Shown piece after piece: positions 44,158 to 51,434 of a DNA stretch of 64,000 nt. The translations under genes were made by a program, and so were the position numbers. Within the stretch, counting starts at the first letter, position 1; each line of letters begins with the position of its first letter. This stretch comes from an uncultured Actinomycetes bacterium (GTDB lineage Bacteria > Actinomycetota > Acidimicrobiia > Acidimicrobiales > RAAP-2), in contig CAIQGE010000025.1 of NCBI GenBank assembly GCA_903871335.1, positions 1 through 64,000 of the forward strand, given 5' to 3'. A model generated the notes under the pieces. It was not told the origin of the DNA and did no database searches. It saw only the letters and a list, made by a program, of their open reading frames with translations.

Positions 44158-45584
44158 CGGGCGACGGCCGGCTCCACGACGACACGAAAATCTTGCTCGC
44201 GCAGACCCGTGGCAATCTCGCGATAGACGCCGGCGACATTGTCACCCGCCGTATCAGTGGCGAGGAAAGTGCCGTCACGGGCCAGACCGTGAATGCCAAA
44301 GCGGGGTTGGTAGCTGCCCCACTCGAAATTGTCGATCAACGTCCAGTGCCAATAGCCCGTGACGTCCACGCCCAATCGGCGCGCGCGAACGAGCGCGCCG
44401 ATGTTCTCGCGCAAATAGCGCTCGCGCGTCCATCCATCTCGGCGGGGCCAGGCCCCGCGATCGTCGCGTCGCACGCACATGCCGTTTTCCACCACCCATA
44501 CGGGTAATTGATCCTGTCCCGCCTCGCGGACATAGGCGAGAAACATCGCCGGGTCGGGACGGTCGTCCCACAGCGGGCGACCGAGCTTGGGCCACCGCCC
44601 CCCAGCGGTGCGGTGCCCGGGCAGAGTTACGTGCTCGGCCACCGTCGGGGCGTAGTAATCGAGTTGCGCGACGTCCATGAGCCGTGGCGTCGTGGCCTCG
44701 CGAACGGCGTTCCGCGCCGTGGGGAGAGCCCGAGCGGTGTCGACCCGACGCGCGGTCCAGCGGCGGAGCGCTTCTTCGGGACCACGATAAATCCCTCGTC
44801 CCGCGGGCACGATGTCGTAGTGCGTGTCGCGCCGATGCTGCAACCACGCGTCGCGTTCCGCGTCACCAATGTTGTAGTGGTGCGCGTACAGCGTGTCGAG
44901 AATGAGCCGGTCCAGTTCGTAGATCGAAAAGGAGTAGTTGTTGGTGGCCACCACACTGTGGGGCTGTCGCTGTTTGATGGACTGGTAACCAACGACGTGG
45001 GCCGCGAGGAGGTGGTCAATCGTGGTCATCGTGGCGTCAAAGTCATTGCGTCGCCCCGGCGGAAAAATTCCGTGCATGTAGGTATTGAAAGCAAAAATAT
45101 TGATTTCGTTACTCGTGATCCACGTGTCGCAGAGATCGCCGAAGAGTTGAACCGCCAGGTCGTACCACTGGGCGAGACGTCGCCATCCTTCGTCATTCAG
45201 CCACGGATCACATCCCAGCCATTCGGGGTTGGTGAAATGGTGCAAGGTGACGAGTGGTCGTAGGTGTCGATCTCGCACAGCGCTCAAGATGTCGCGGTAT
45301 CGCGTCACGGCCGCGTGGTCGACGTCGCCGGGGCGAGGTTCGACGCGCGTCCACTCCACGGACAGGCGAAAACTGGTGAGTCCCATGGCGACCACCAAAT
45401 CAAGCTGACGTTCGTAGTCGTCCCAAAAACGATTCGCCACGCCCGCCCGAGCGACACGACCCTCGTCCTCCCACGCGGCCCAGTTGTTGCGAGGCTCGCC
45501 CGGTCCGTTGTAGCCGCCTTCGATTTGAAAACCGGCGGTCGCTACTCCGAAGTCGAAATCCCGGGGCCAGAGATCAGATGTCAT
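44154..45584 (-). CDS. glycoside hydrolase family 1 beta-glycosidase
   Basis: 476-residue TIM-barrel retaining enzyme: FGVATAGFQIEGGYN at the N-terminus, FRLSVEWTRVEPRPG, LHHFTNPEWL, the acid/base Glu in TWITSNEINIF (about 158) and the nucleophile Glu in VWVVENGM (about 363). The usual TFNEP around the acid/base is TSNEI here. GH1 covers beta-glucosidases and beta-galactosidases; coupling to galK points to galactosides. No signal peptide, so it acts in the cytoplasm. Leaderless ATG with TAGTCT 6 nt upstream. Confidence 0.9.
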   Translation of the reverse strand: MTSDLWPRDFDFGVATAGFQIEGGYNGPGEPRNNWAAWEDEGRVARAGVANRFWDDYERQLDLVVAMGLTSFRLSVEWTRVEPRPGDVDHAAVTRYRDILSAVRDRHLRPLVTLHHFTNPEWLGCDPWLNDEGWRRLAQWYDLAVQLFGDLCDTWITSNEINIFAFNTYMHGIFPPGRRNDFDATMTTIDHLLAAHVVGYQSIKQRQPHSVVATNNYSFSIYELDRLILDTLYAHHYNIGDAERDAWLQHRRDTHYDIVPAGRGIYRGPEEALRRWTARRVDTARALPTARNAVREATTPRLMDVAQLDYYAPTVAEHVTLPGHRTAGGRWPKLGRPLWDDRPDPAMFLAYVREAGQDQLPVWVVENGMCVRRDDRGAWPRRDGWTRERYLRENIGALVRARRLGVDVTGYWHWTLIDNFEWGSYQPRFGIHGLARDGTFLATDTAGDNVAGVYREIATGLREQDFRVVVEPAVAR

Positions 45585-45590
45585 CGGGCG

Positions 45591-45596
45591 AGACTA
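45591..45596 (-). promoter_or_regulatory. -10 hexamer of a leaderless promoter
   Basis: TAGTCT, 6 nt before the GH1 ATG at 45584. Confidence 0.45.
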
Positions 45597-45649
45597 CCGA
45601 AGCGCTCGCGCCGTCGCGGTACGCTCGCCCCGAGGCTGAAGGGGGCATC

Positions 45650-46780
45650 ATGGGCGGACCGTTAACGGGAATCAAGATTATTGAGCTGGCGGGCATTGGA
45701 CCATCGCCCTACGCGGCCATGCTGCTCGCGGACCTCGGGGCCGATATCTTGCGGTTGGAGCGTGCTGATCCCAACGCCGCGGCTGACCCCTACTGGGACC
45801 TACTCCTGCGTTCGCGTTCGTCAGTCGCGGTGAATCTCAAGCACGAGGACGGGCGCGCGCTCGTCTTGGATCTGGTGGAAAGTGCCGACGCTCTCATTGA
45901 AGGGTTCCGACCGGGAGTGACGGAACGCCTCGGACTGGGACCCGACGACGTGTGGGAACGTAACGACAAGTTGGTCTACGGCCGGATGACCGGTTGGGGA
46001 CAGGATGGTCCCTTGTCGGCGCGCGCGGGGCACGACATCAACTACATCTCGATCGCCGGAGCGCTGTGGCCCATTGGTCGCGAGGGCGACAAGCCGGTTC
46101 CCCCTTTGAATCTCGTCGGTGACTTTGGCGGCGGCGGTATGTTGCTCGCTTTCGGAATTGTCGCGGGAATCTTGAACGTCCGCAACGGCGGCGTGGGGCA
46201 GGTCGTCGACGCGGCCATGGTGGATGGTGCGTCGTCGCTAATGGCGATGACGCACTCCTTCTTGAATGCGGGCTTGTGGCGCGAAGAAAGAGGGACCAAC
46301 CTCTTGGATACCGGGGCGCACTTCTACGAGGTCTACGAAACGGCTGACGGGAAGTACATGGCGGTGGGAGCAATTGAGCGGCAGTTCTACGCGGAGCTCG
46401 TGCAAGGACTTGGTCTCGTGGCCGAGGAACTTCCCGGTCAAATGGATCGGGAGCACTGGGGAGCCATGAAAGAGCGTTTCGCCGCCATTTTTCTCACCAA
46501 GACTCGTGATGAGTGGTGCGCCATCTTCGATGACACGGACGCCTGCGTGTCGCCGGTGCTTTCGCCCCGCGAAGCGCCGGAGCACCCGCACAATGTGGCG
46601 CGATCCACGTTCGCGAGCGGGGACCTCGCCCCGAGTCCGGCGCCGCGATTCTCCAAGACGCCCGGATCCATCACCCGACCCGCCACGACCCCGGGATCGG
46701 GAACCGATGACGGACTTCGTCGTTGGGGCGTCAGTGAAGAACGAGTGGCGTCCCTACGGAGCGCGGGGGCCCTGGGCTAG
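45650..46780 (+). CDS. alpha-methylacyl-CoA racemase (CaiB/BaiF family)
   Basis: 376-residue family III CoA-transferase fold. AMACR inverts the alpha-methyl centre of branched acyl-CoAs before beta-oxidation. Opening LTGIKIIELAGIGPSPYAAM, the catalytic region ARAGHDINYISIAGAL with the proton-shuttling Asp, and ETADGKYMAVGAIERQFYAE match mycobacterial AMACR. ATG 45650 has an AAGGGGG Shine-Dalgarno, excluding the longer frame. The acyl-CoA dehydrogenase at 40979 could act in the same catabolism. The stop shares CTAG with the Lrp-type gene. Confidence 0.9.
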   Translation: MGGPLTGIKIIELAGIGPSPYAAMLLADLGADILRLERADPNAAADPYWDLLLRSRSSVAVNLKHEDGRALVLDLVESADALIEGFRPGVTERLGLGPDDVWERNDKLVYGRMTGWGQDGPLSARAGHDINYISIAGALWPIGREGDKPVPPLNLVGDFGGGGMLLAFGIVAGILNVRNGGVGQVVDAAMVDGASSLMAMTHSFLNAGLWREERGTNLLDTGAHFYEVYETADGKYMAVGAIERQFYAELVQGLGLVAEELPGQMDREHWGAMKERFAAIFLTKTRDEWCAIFDDTDACVSPVLSPREAPEHPHNVARSTFASGDLAPSPAPRFSKTPGSITRPATTPGSGTDDGLRRWGVSEERVASLRSAGALG

Positions 46781-47013
46781 ACGTTGACGACCGGACAGGT
46801 CAGCGTGCGGGTGATGCCCGGTACCTTTTGAATCGCGCCGACGACAAGTCCACCGAGTTCATCGACGCTCTCGGCGCTGCAGCTCACGATCACGTCGTAC
46901 GGACCAGTGACTTCGTGAGCCTTGGACACGCCCGGCACGGAACGCGCGGCAACGACGACGTCATTGGCCTTGCCGACTTCGGTCTGGATCAAAATGTAGG
47001 CATCAACGGCCAT
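46777..47013 (-). CDS. stand-alone Lrp/AsnC ligand-binding (RAM) domain
   Basis: 78 residues: only the RAM/ACT-like effector domain (YILIQTEVGKANDVVVAARS, VTGPYDVIVSCSAESVDELG), with no DNA-binding helix-turn-helix. Such proteins form rings and can sense amino acids or modulate full-length Lrp regulators. ATG with a GAAGGGAAGG Shine-Dalgarno region. Adjacent genes do not identify the ligand. Confidence 0.9.
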   Translation of the reverse strand: MAVDAYILIQTEVGKANDVVVAARSVPGVSKAHEVTGPYDVIVSCSAESVDELGGLVVGAIQKVPGITRTLTCPVVNV

Positions 47014-47066
47014 GAGGCACCTTCCCTTCAGGTCTCACCATCATGCCCGTTTCCGACCCTCGCGTG

Positions 47067-47285
47067 CTACTTCTCGCGAAATCGACGTCCGATGTGCCAC
47101 TGGTAGCAGTGGTCGCAACGGTAGGTGTTGAGGTCGACACCCTCGAGGGTCCAGGCCAATTGGGCGGCGCTCGCCGCCTCGGACTGGGTGCGGTACGACT
47201 TTTTGGGAGTGCCATCGTGCTTGAAGTGGGACGAGGAACGGCCGAGTGGGCGACTCTCGAGGCGGCGGGTCCGACGCTTCTTCAC
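47067..47285 (-). CDS. small basic protein with CxxC..WH metal-like motif
   Basis: 72 residues, family not named. The N-terminus is very basic (KKRRTRRLESRPLGR); the conserved-looking second half reads KSYRTQSEAASAAQLAWTLE and then YRCDHCYQWHIGRR. The CxxC plus a nearby His suggests a small zinc site; RNA binding is plausible. GTG 47285 is chosen over the longer frame because TAGGGT lies 7 nt upstream and the longer frame would overlap the divergent DUF3039 start. Confidence 0.6.
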   Translation of the reverse strand: MKKRRTRRLESRPLGRSSSHFKHDGTPKKSYRTQSEAASAAQLAWTLEGVDLNTYRCDHCYQWHIGRRFREK

Positions 47286-47292
47286 GTCGACG

Positions 47293-47298
47293 ACCCTA
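47293..47298 (-). promoter_or_regulatory. -10 hexamer of a leaderless promoter
   Basis: TAGGGT, 7 nt before the GTG at 47285; back-to-back with the hexamer at 47311. Confidence 0.45.
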
Positions 47299-47310
47299 GC
47301 CAGCACTGGG

Positions 47311-47316
47311 TAGAGT
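47311..47316 (+). promoter_or_regulatory. -10 hexamer of a leaderless promoter
   Basis: TAGAGT, 7 nt before GTG 47324. The alternative GTG at 47315 overlaps the hexamer. Confidence 0.45.
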
Positions 47317-47323
47317 GCGCGTC

Positions 47324-47608
47324 GTGACGACACAGTGGGAAACAATCCAAGAGATCGAGACCACCCCGACTCTGGACGATGGCGATCATGAGAGATTCAC
47401 TCACGTCGTTCTCGAGGGTTTTCATCCGAAAGAGGGTGACTTCATCCCTATCGATAACAGCGTGGTCGGTGGAATGATTAATTCAACACCCGTGCGCGCG
47501 CTGTGCGGCAAGGTCTGGGTGCCGGGCCGTGACCCGAAGAAGTACCCCATCTGCCCGACGTGTCGAGAAGTGGCCGAGGGACTCGGCTGGTCACTCCCCG
47601 CCGGTTGA
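47324..47608 (+). CDS. DUF3039 family protein
   Basis: 94-residue actinobacterial DUF3039 protein, function unknown. The core is ERFTHVVLEGFHPKEGDFIP followed by ALCGKVWVPGRDPKKYPICP and TCREVAEGLGW, with three Cys likely to bind zinc. The 3' end overlaps the convergent dienelactone-hydrolase gene by 18 bp. Confidence 0.9.
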   Translation: MTTQWETIQEIETTPTLDDGDHERFTHVVLEGFHPKEGDFIPIDNSVVGGMINSTPVRALCGKVWVPGRDPKKYPICPTCREVAEGLGWSLPAG

Positions 47609-48412
47609 GGAATCGCGAAGTCGGTCACCGAAGAAGGTGAGGACTTGTTCGAGCGCCTCGATGGTGGGGGAGCCGGGAGTGGTACCAAGGTCCTCGGTGA
47701 GCACCGAGTGCGCGCCTTGTCGGTACCCCCACTCGTTGCCGGCCGACGAATCGATTTCGACACCGACGAAGTTGTCGCCCAGGAGTTCGCGTAGGGCGGC
47801 GAATCTCTCGGGGCGCACCATAGGGTCTTCGGTGAACCTCAGACCGAGCACACACACGCCCGCGGCCGCCCGTGCCGCCACTTGACGTTTCTCCTCATCG
47901 GAAAGTCCAAGGTCGCTGGACGCGGTGGACTTCTTTCCGAGGGGAACCGGCAAACTTGGTTGACTGAGTACCGGAGCGACGACCACGGGATCCACCATCA
48001 TGGCCAGTGCGAAGCCACCGGTGAGACACATGCCCACGACACCCACGCCGGGACCGCCGGTGCGTGCATGTTCGTGGTGCGCGAGTTCGTTGAGCCACCG
48101 TGTCACGCGAGATGATTTGTGTGTGGCGAACAACGTGAAGTCGCGACTCACGCACGCCGTACCAATCGCTCGCGCGATTCGAGGTCCACTGGGTGATGCG
48201 CCGTCCGTGCCGAACAGGTGGGGCATCGCGACCGAGAATCCGCGCCGGACGACTTCCCGGGCGAAGGACGTCACGAGTGGCGTGATACCGGGAATTTCGG
48301 ACAGAACCATGACGGTCGGTCCGTCGCCCATGCGATAGACGTCTCGCGTTCGGCCCAACGCCGAGAAAGGCGACTTGGTGAAACCCTCCAAAACTCCCGA
48401 CGTTTCGGACAT
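47591..48412 (-). CDS. dienelactone hydrolase family protein
   Basis: 273-residue alpha/beta hydrolase. The nucleophile elbow is VGVVGMCLTGGFAL with Cys rather than Ser, typical of dienelactone hydrolases. VLSEIPGITPLVTSFAREV and FVGVEIDSSAGNEWGYRQGA (His near the end) complete the pattern. The substrate is uncertain, as most homologues are not true dienelactone hydrolases. Start is ATG 48412 or the preceding in-frame ATG 48415. Confidence 0.85.
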   Translation of the reverse strand: MSETSGVLEGFTKSPFSALGRTRDVYRMGDGPTVMVLSEIPGITPLVTSFAREVVRRGFSVAMPHLFGTDGASPSGPRIARAIGTACVSRDFTLFATHKSSRVTRWLNELAHHEHARTGGPGVGVVGMCLTGGFALAMMVDPVVVAPVLSQPSLPVPLGKKSTASSDLGLSDEEKRQVAARAAAGVCVLGLRFTEDPMVRPERFAALRELLGDNFVGVEIDSSAGNEWGYRQGAHSVLTEDLGTTPGSPTIEALEQVLTFFGDRLRDSSTGGE

Positions 48413-48471
48413 CACGGCACCCCCTCCGTCGCGCTGGCCTTCGCAGCACGACCCGTAGGCTACTCAGAATT

Positions 48472-49083
48472 ATGACCAAATCGATCCTCTTTCTGTCCGG
48501 CTCGCTACGGGCGGAATCGTTGAATACACGTCTCACCGCGATCGCCGCACGAACCTTGCCCACGGCCTACGAACCTGATTTCTTCGATTTGAGCGACATC
48601 CCTCCCTACAACGCCGACCACGACGGTGAACACGCTCCGGCGTCGGTAGTGGAGCTGCGGCGTCGGATACACAATGCCGCGGGCGTGTTCTGGGCCACGC
48701 CCGAGTACAACTACGCGGTGCCGGGTGTGGTGAAGAACGTCATTGACTGGGCGTCTCGACCGATATTCCCCCAAAACTGCCTCGTGGGCAAGCCAATGAA
48801 TGCCGCCGTAGCCACCATTTCCGCCACGAACGGCGTCCGCTCCCTGTCCGAACTCAAGCGGATGTGGAATACCTCGGGAGGTCTCAGTGCGCCCCTGCCG
48901 GATTGCGTGATCACTCTCGCTCCGACCAAGTTCATTGACGAGGGGGGTATCGAAAGTCTCGAGCCCCTTTCGCTCAAGATGATCACGTTGGCCGTGGCGT
49001 GCCTGGTGCGTTTGTGCGATTCGAACGCGTCCGAGGCTCTCGTGGAGAACTGGCATTCGTACGTGGCGGCCCTGTCGTCGTGA
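48472..49083 (+). CDS. NAD(P)H-dependent FMN reductase
   Basis: 203-residue flavodoxin-like reductase of the SsuE/ArsH/ChrR group. FMN-phosphate loop LSGSLRAESLNTRL, then the hallmark ATPEYNYAVPGVVKNVIDWA and a SATNGVRS loop. Reduces FMN, quinones or chromate-like oxidants. TAGGCT ends 10 nt before the ATG, giving a leader of a few nucleotides. The stop overlaps the GTG of the GATase gene. Confidence 0.9.
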   Translation: MTKSILFLSGSLRAESLNTRLTAIAARTLPTAYEPDFFDLSDIPPYNADHDGEHAPASVVELRRRIHNAAGVFWATPEYNYAVPGVVKNVIDWASRPIFPQNCLVGKPMNAAVATISATNGVRSLSELKRMWNTSGGLSAPLPDCVITLAPTKFIDEGGIESLEPLSLKMITLAVACLVRLCDSNASEALVENWHSYVAALSS

Positions 49084-49757
49084 GTCGCGCACTGGTCATT
49101 CGACATCACGAAGAAGACGACGCCGGACTGATCGGACGGGCCTTCGCTGATCGCGGATGGAGCTTCGACACGATTCTCTACACGTCGTCGTTGACGCCAC
49201 TGAGCAGCGACGGGTATGACGCGGTCGTCGTTCTGGGCTCGAACGCCGCCGTGTACGACCCGGCCGTACGCGAACAATGGTTACTCGCTGAAATGTCGTT
49301 CTTGGAGAAGGTGAGTGACACTGGCGTTCCCATTTTCGGCATCTGCTTTGGTGCCCAGGTGTTGTGCGCCATGAGTGGTGGGCAGGTTCGCCGGGCGGCC
49401 GAGGGCGAGGAGGGCTGGCAGATCGTTGACGTCGCCGATTCTGTAGGGCTTCCGCGAGGACCTTGGTTTGAGTACCACGGCGACGAATGTGTGCTCACGC
49501 CGGAGTCGAATGTGTGGGCCACGTCACCTCGTGCGGTGCAGGCGTTCACGTGGCGACAGCACCTCGGCGTCCAGTTCCATCCGGAAATCGATGCCGAACA
49601 ACTTCACCGTTGGTTCGAGAGTGAAAACGGCTCGCCACGCGCCCACAGCGAGCACCAGCGACGCTTGCTCGAGGAGACGACTTCCTTTGAAGCAGAGGCC
49701 GCCCTGCGTGCCGGCACCCTCGTCGACCTGTTCTTGGAGCACGCGGGACTCTCGTAG
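49080..49757 (+). CDS. class I glutamine amidotransferase
   Basis: 225 residues with the catalytic Cys in FGICFGAQVLCAMSGG, and His and Glu in LGVQFHPEIDAEQL. It lacks a synthetase domain and resembles GuaA-like stand-alone GATases. Family members take ammonia from glutamine, but many stand-alone forms are peptidases or have unknown substrates. GTG start in the preceding stop (GTGA), so it is coupled to the FMN reductase. The next gene, ABC ATPase, starts 34 bp on with its own hexamer. Confidence 0.85.
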   Translation: MSRALVIRHHEEDDAGLIGRAFADRGWSFDTILYTSSLTPLSSDGYDAVVVLGSNAAVYDPAVREQWLLAEMSFLEKVSDTGVPIFGICFGAQVLCAMSGGQVRRAAEGEEGWQIVDVADSVGLPRGPWFEYHGDECVLTPESNVWATSPRAVQAFTWRQHLGVQFHPEIDAEQLHRWFESENGSPRAHSEHQRRLLEETTSFEAEAALRAGTLVDLFLEHAGLS

Positions 49758-49779
49758 TCGCGTGACTCGATCCATGCGT

Positions 49780-49785
49780 TAGTTT
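49780..49785 (+). promoter_or_regulatory. -10 hexamer of a leaderless promoter
   Basis: TAGTTT, 6 nt before the GTG at 49792. Confidence 0.45.
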
Positions 49786-49791
49786 CAGCGC

Positions 49792-50640
49792 GTGGAGAAC
49801 GTGGTCGATGTCAAAGGGCTGACCCGACGGTACGGGGATTTCTGTGCGGTCGACGGCCTTGACCTCGTGGTGACGCAAGGTGAGTGCCTTGCGGTGCTGG
49901 GTCCGAACGGCGCCGGAAAAACCACCACGATCGAAATCCTCGAGGGTTATCGATACCGAGATGCGGGTGACGTTCACGTCTTGGGAATGGACCCCGCCAC
50001 GGCCGATCGTCGTTGGCGAGCGCGCCTGGGCATCGTGCTGCAGAGCGCGTCGGATCTCGGTGATTTGACGGTTCGCGAATCGATCCAACATTTCGCGCGG
50101 TTCTATTCGCACCCGCGCGGGACGTCGGAGGTACTCGACATCACTGGGCTCGCCGACAAGAGCGACGCTCGCAACTCGTCTTTGTCCGGCGGACAGCGAC
50201 GTCGTCTCGACGTCGCCCTCGGAATTGTCGGACGTCCGGAGTTGCTGTTCTTGGATGAGCCCACCACGGGTTTTGATCCCGAAGCCCGCCAGGTCTTCTG
50301 GCAATTGATCCATCGCCTGAAAAGCGAAGGAACGACCATCGTGCTCACGACCCACTATCTCGAGGAAGCCGACGCCCTGGCTGATCGTGTCGTGGTGATC
50401 GCGCGAGGTCGCAAGGTGGCGGACACTACGCCCGCGCTCCTCGGGCGCCGGACGAGCGACGACGTGCGGGTGAGTTGGTGGGAAGGGAACGAACGCCACG
50501 ACGAGCTCACTCGTACTCCCACCGCGTTGATTGCCTCGTTGGCGCAGCGATTGGGGGGCGAGATTCCTCACCTTGAAGTGTCGCGACCCACCTTGGAGCA
50601 GGCCTATCTGGAACTCCTCGACGGGGGTGGGCGAACATGA
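49792..50640 (+). CDS. ABC transporter ATP-binding protein (DrrA-like)
   Basis: 282 residues, ABC-2 type ATPase. Walker A LGPNGAGKTTTIEIL, signature LSGGQRRRLDVALGI, Walker B LLFLDEPTTGFDP and H-loop TTHYLEEADAL are all canonical. The C-terminal extension after residue 220 is typical of DrrA-type drug or lipid exporters. The ATG of the permease overlaps its stop (ATGA). Confidence 0.9.
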   Translation: MENVVDVKGLTRRYGDFCAVDGLDLVVTQGECLAVLGPNGAGKTTTIEILEGYRYRDAGDVHVLGMDPATADRRWRARLGIVLQSASDLGDLTVRESIQHFARFYSHPRGTSEVLDITGLADKSDARNSSLSGGQRRRLDVALGIVGRPELLFLDEPTTGFDPEARQVFWQLIHRLKSEGTTIVLTTHYLEEADALADRVVVIARGRKVADTTPALLGRRTSDDVRVSWWEGNERHDELTRTPTALIASLAQRLGGEIPHLEVSRPTLEQAYLELLDGGGRT

Positions 50641-51434
50641 ATCTCTTGTCGCTCTATGTCGACCGCTCACGTCTCGAAATCCGCGCGCTCCTGCGAGATA
50701 AGCGCTCCATAACCTTTTCCATGTTCCTACCGATCTTCCTCCTGCTCATTTTCGGTTCCGTGTTCGGACATCAGGAGATTGGCCAATCCGGCGTCAAGTT
50801 TTCCCAATACTTCGTCGCCGGGATGCTCGCGTCAGGACTCTTGTACAGCGCTTTTCAGCAATTGGCCATCATGATTCCCGAAGAGCGATCCAACGGGACC
50901 CTCAAGCGTTTGGTGGGTTCGCCGATGCCCAAGAGCGTGTACTTCGTTGGAAAATTTGCGTGCTCGTTGTTCATCTATGTGTTTCAGGCCATCTTCTTGC
51001 TCGGCATTGGCCACCTCGCTTTCGGCATCACGATGCCGCGCAGCGTGAATCTCTGGTTCGTGTTCGTATGGGTCAGTTTTCTGGGACTCGTCGTGAGCAC
51101 CTTGCTGGGTGTTGCCTTTTCTACTCTGGCCAAAGACGGCCGAGCGGCCTCAGCTCTCGCGACGCCCGTCGTGCTCTTCTTTCAGTTCACCTCAGGTGTG
51201 TACTTGATCTACACCCAACTGCCCCGTTGGATGCAAACCATTGCGGCACTGTTCCCTTTGAAATGGATGGCCCAAGCCATGCGTGGCGTGTTTCTCCCCG
51301 CCGCGTTCGCCGCCAACGAGGCTGGCGGCAGCTACGAGTTCACGAAAGCCGCCATCGTGTTGGGAATCTGGACGGTGGTGGGGGCGTTGTTGTGCGCTTT
51401 CACCTTCCGTTGGTTGCCGAAGGACGCGGACTGA
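50637..51434 (+). CDS. ABC-2 type permease (DrrB-like)
   Basis: 265 residues with six membrane helices of the ABC-2 permease family, partner of the preceding ATPase. Visible: the N-terminal cytosolic region ahead of ITFSMFLPIFLLLIFGSVFG, the SPMPKSVYFVGKF loop, and the family's mid-region TSGVYLIYTQLPRWMQTIAA and LFPLKWMAQAMRG. Export of a hydrophobic compound or polymer is likely. The stop TGA directly abuts the recD stop, forming a TGATCA palindrome. Confidence 0.9.
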   Translation: MNLLSLYVDRSRLEIRALLRDKRSITFSMFLPIFLLLIFGSVFGHQEIGQSGVKFSQYFVAGMLASGLLYSAFQQLAIMIPEERSNGTLKRLVGSPMPKSVYFVGKFACSLFIYVFQAIFLLGIGHLAFGITMPRSVNLWFVFVWVSFLGLVVSTLLGVAFSTLAKDGRAASALATPVVLFFQFTSGVYLIYTQLPRWMQTIAALFPLKWMAQAMRGVFLPAAFAANEAGGSYEFTKAAIVLGIWTVVGALLCAFTFRWLPKDAD

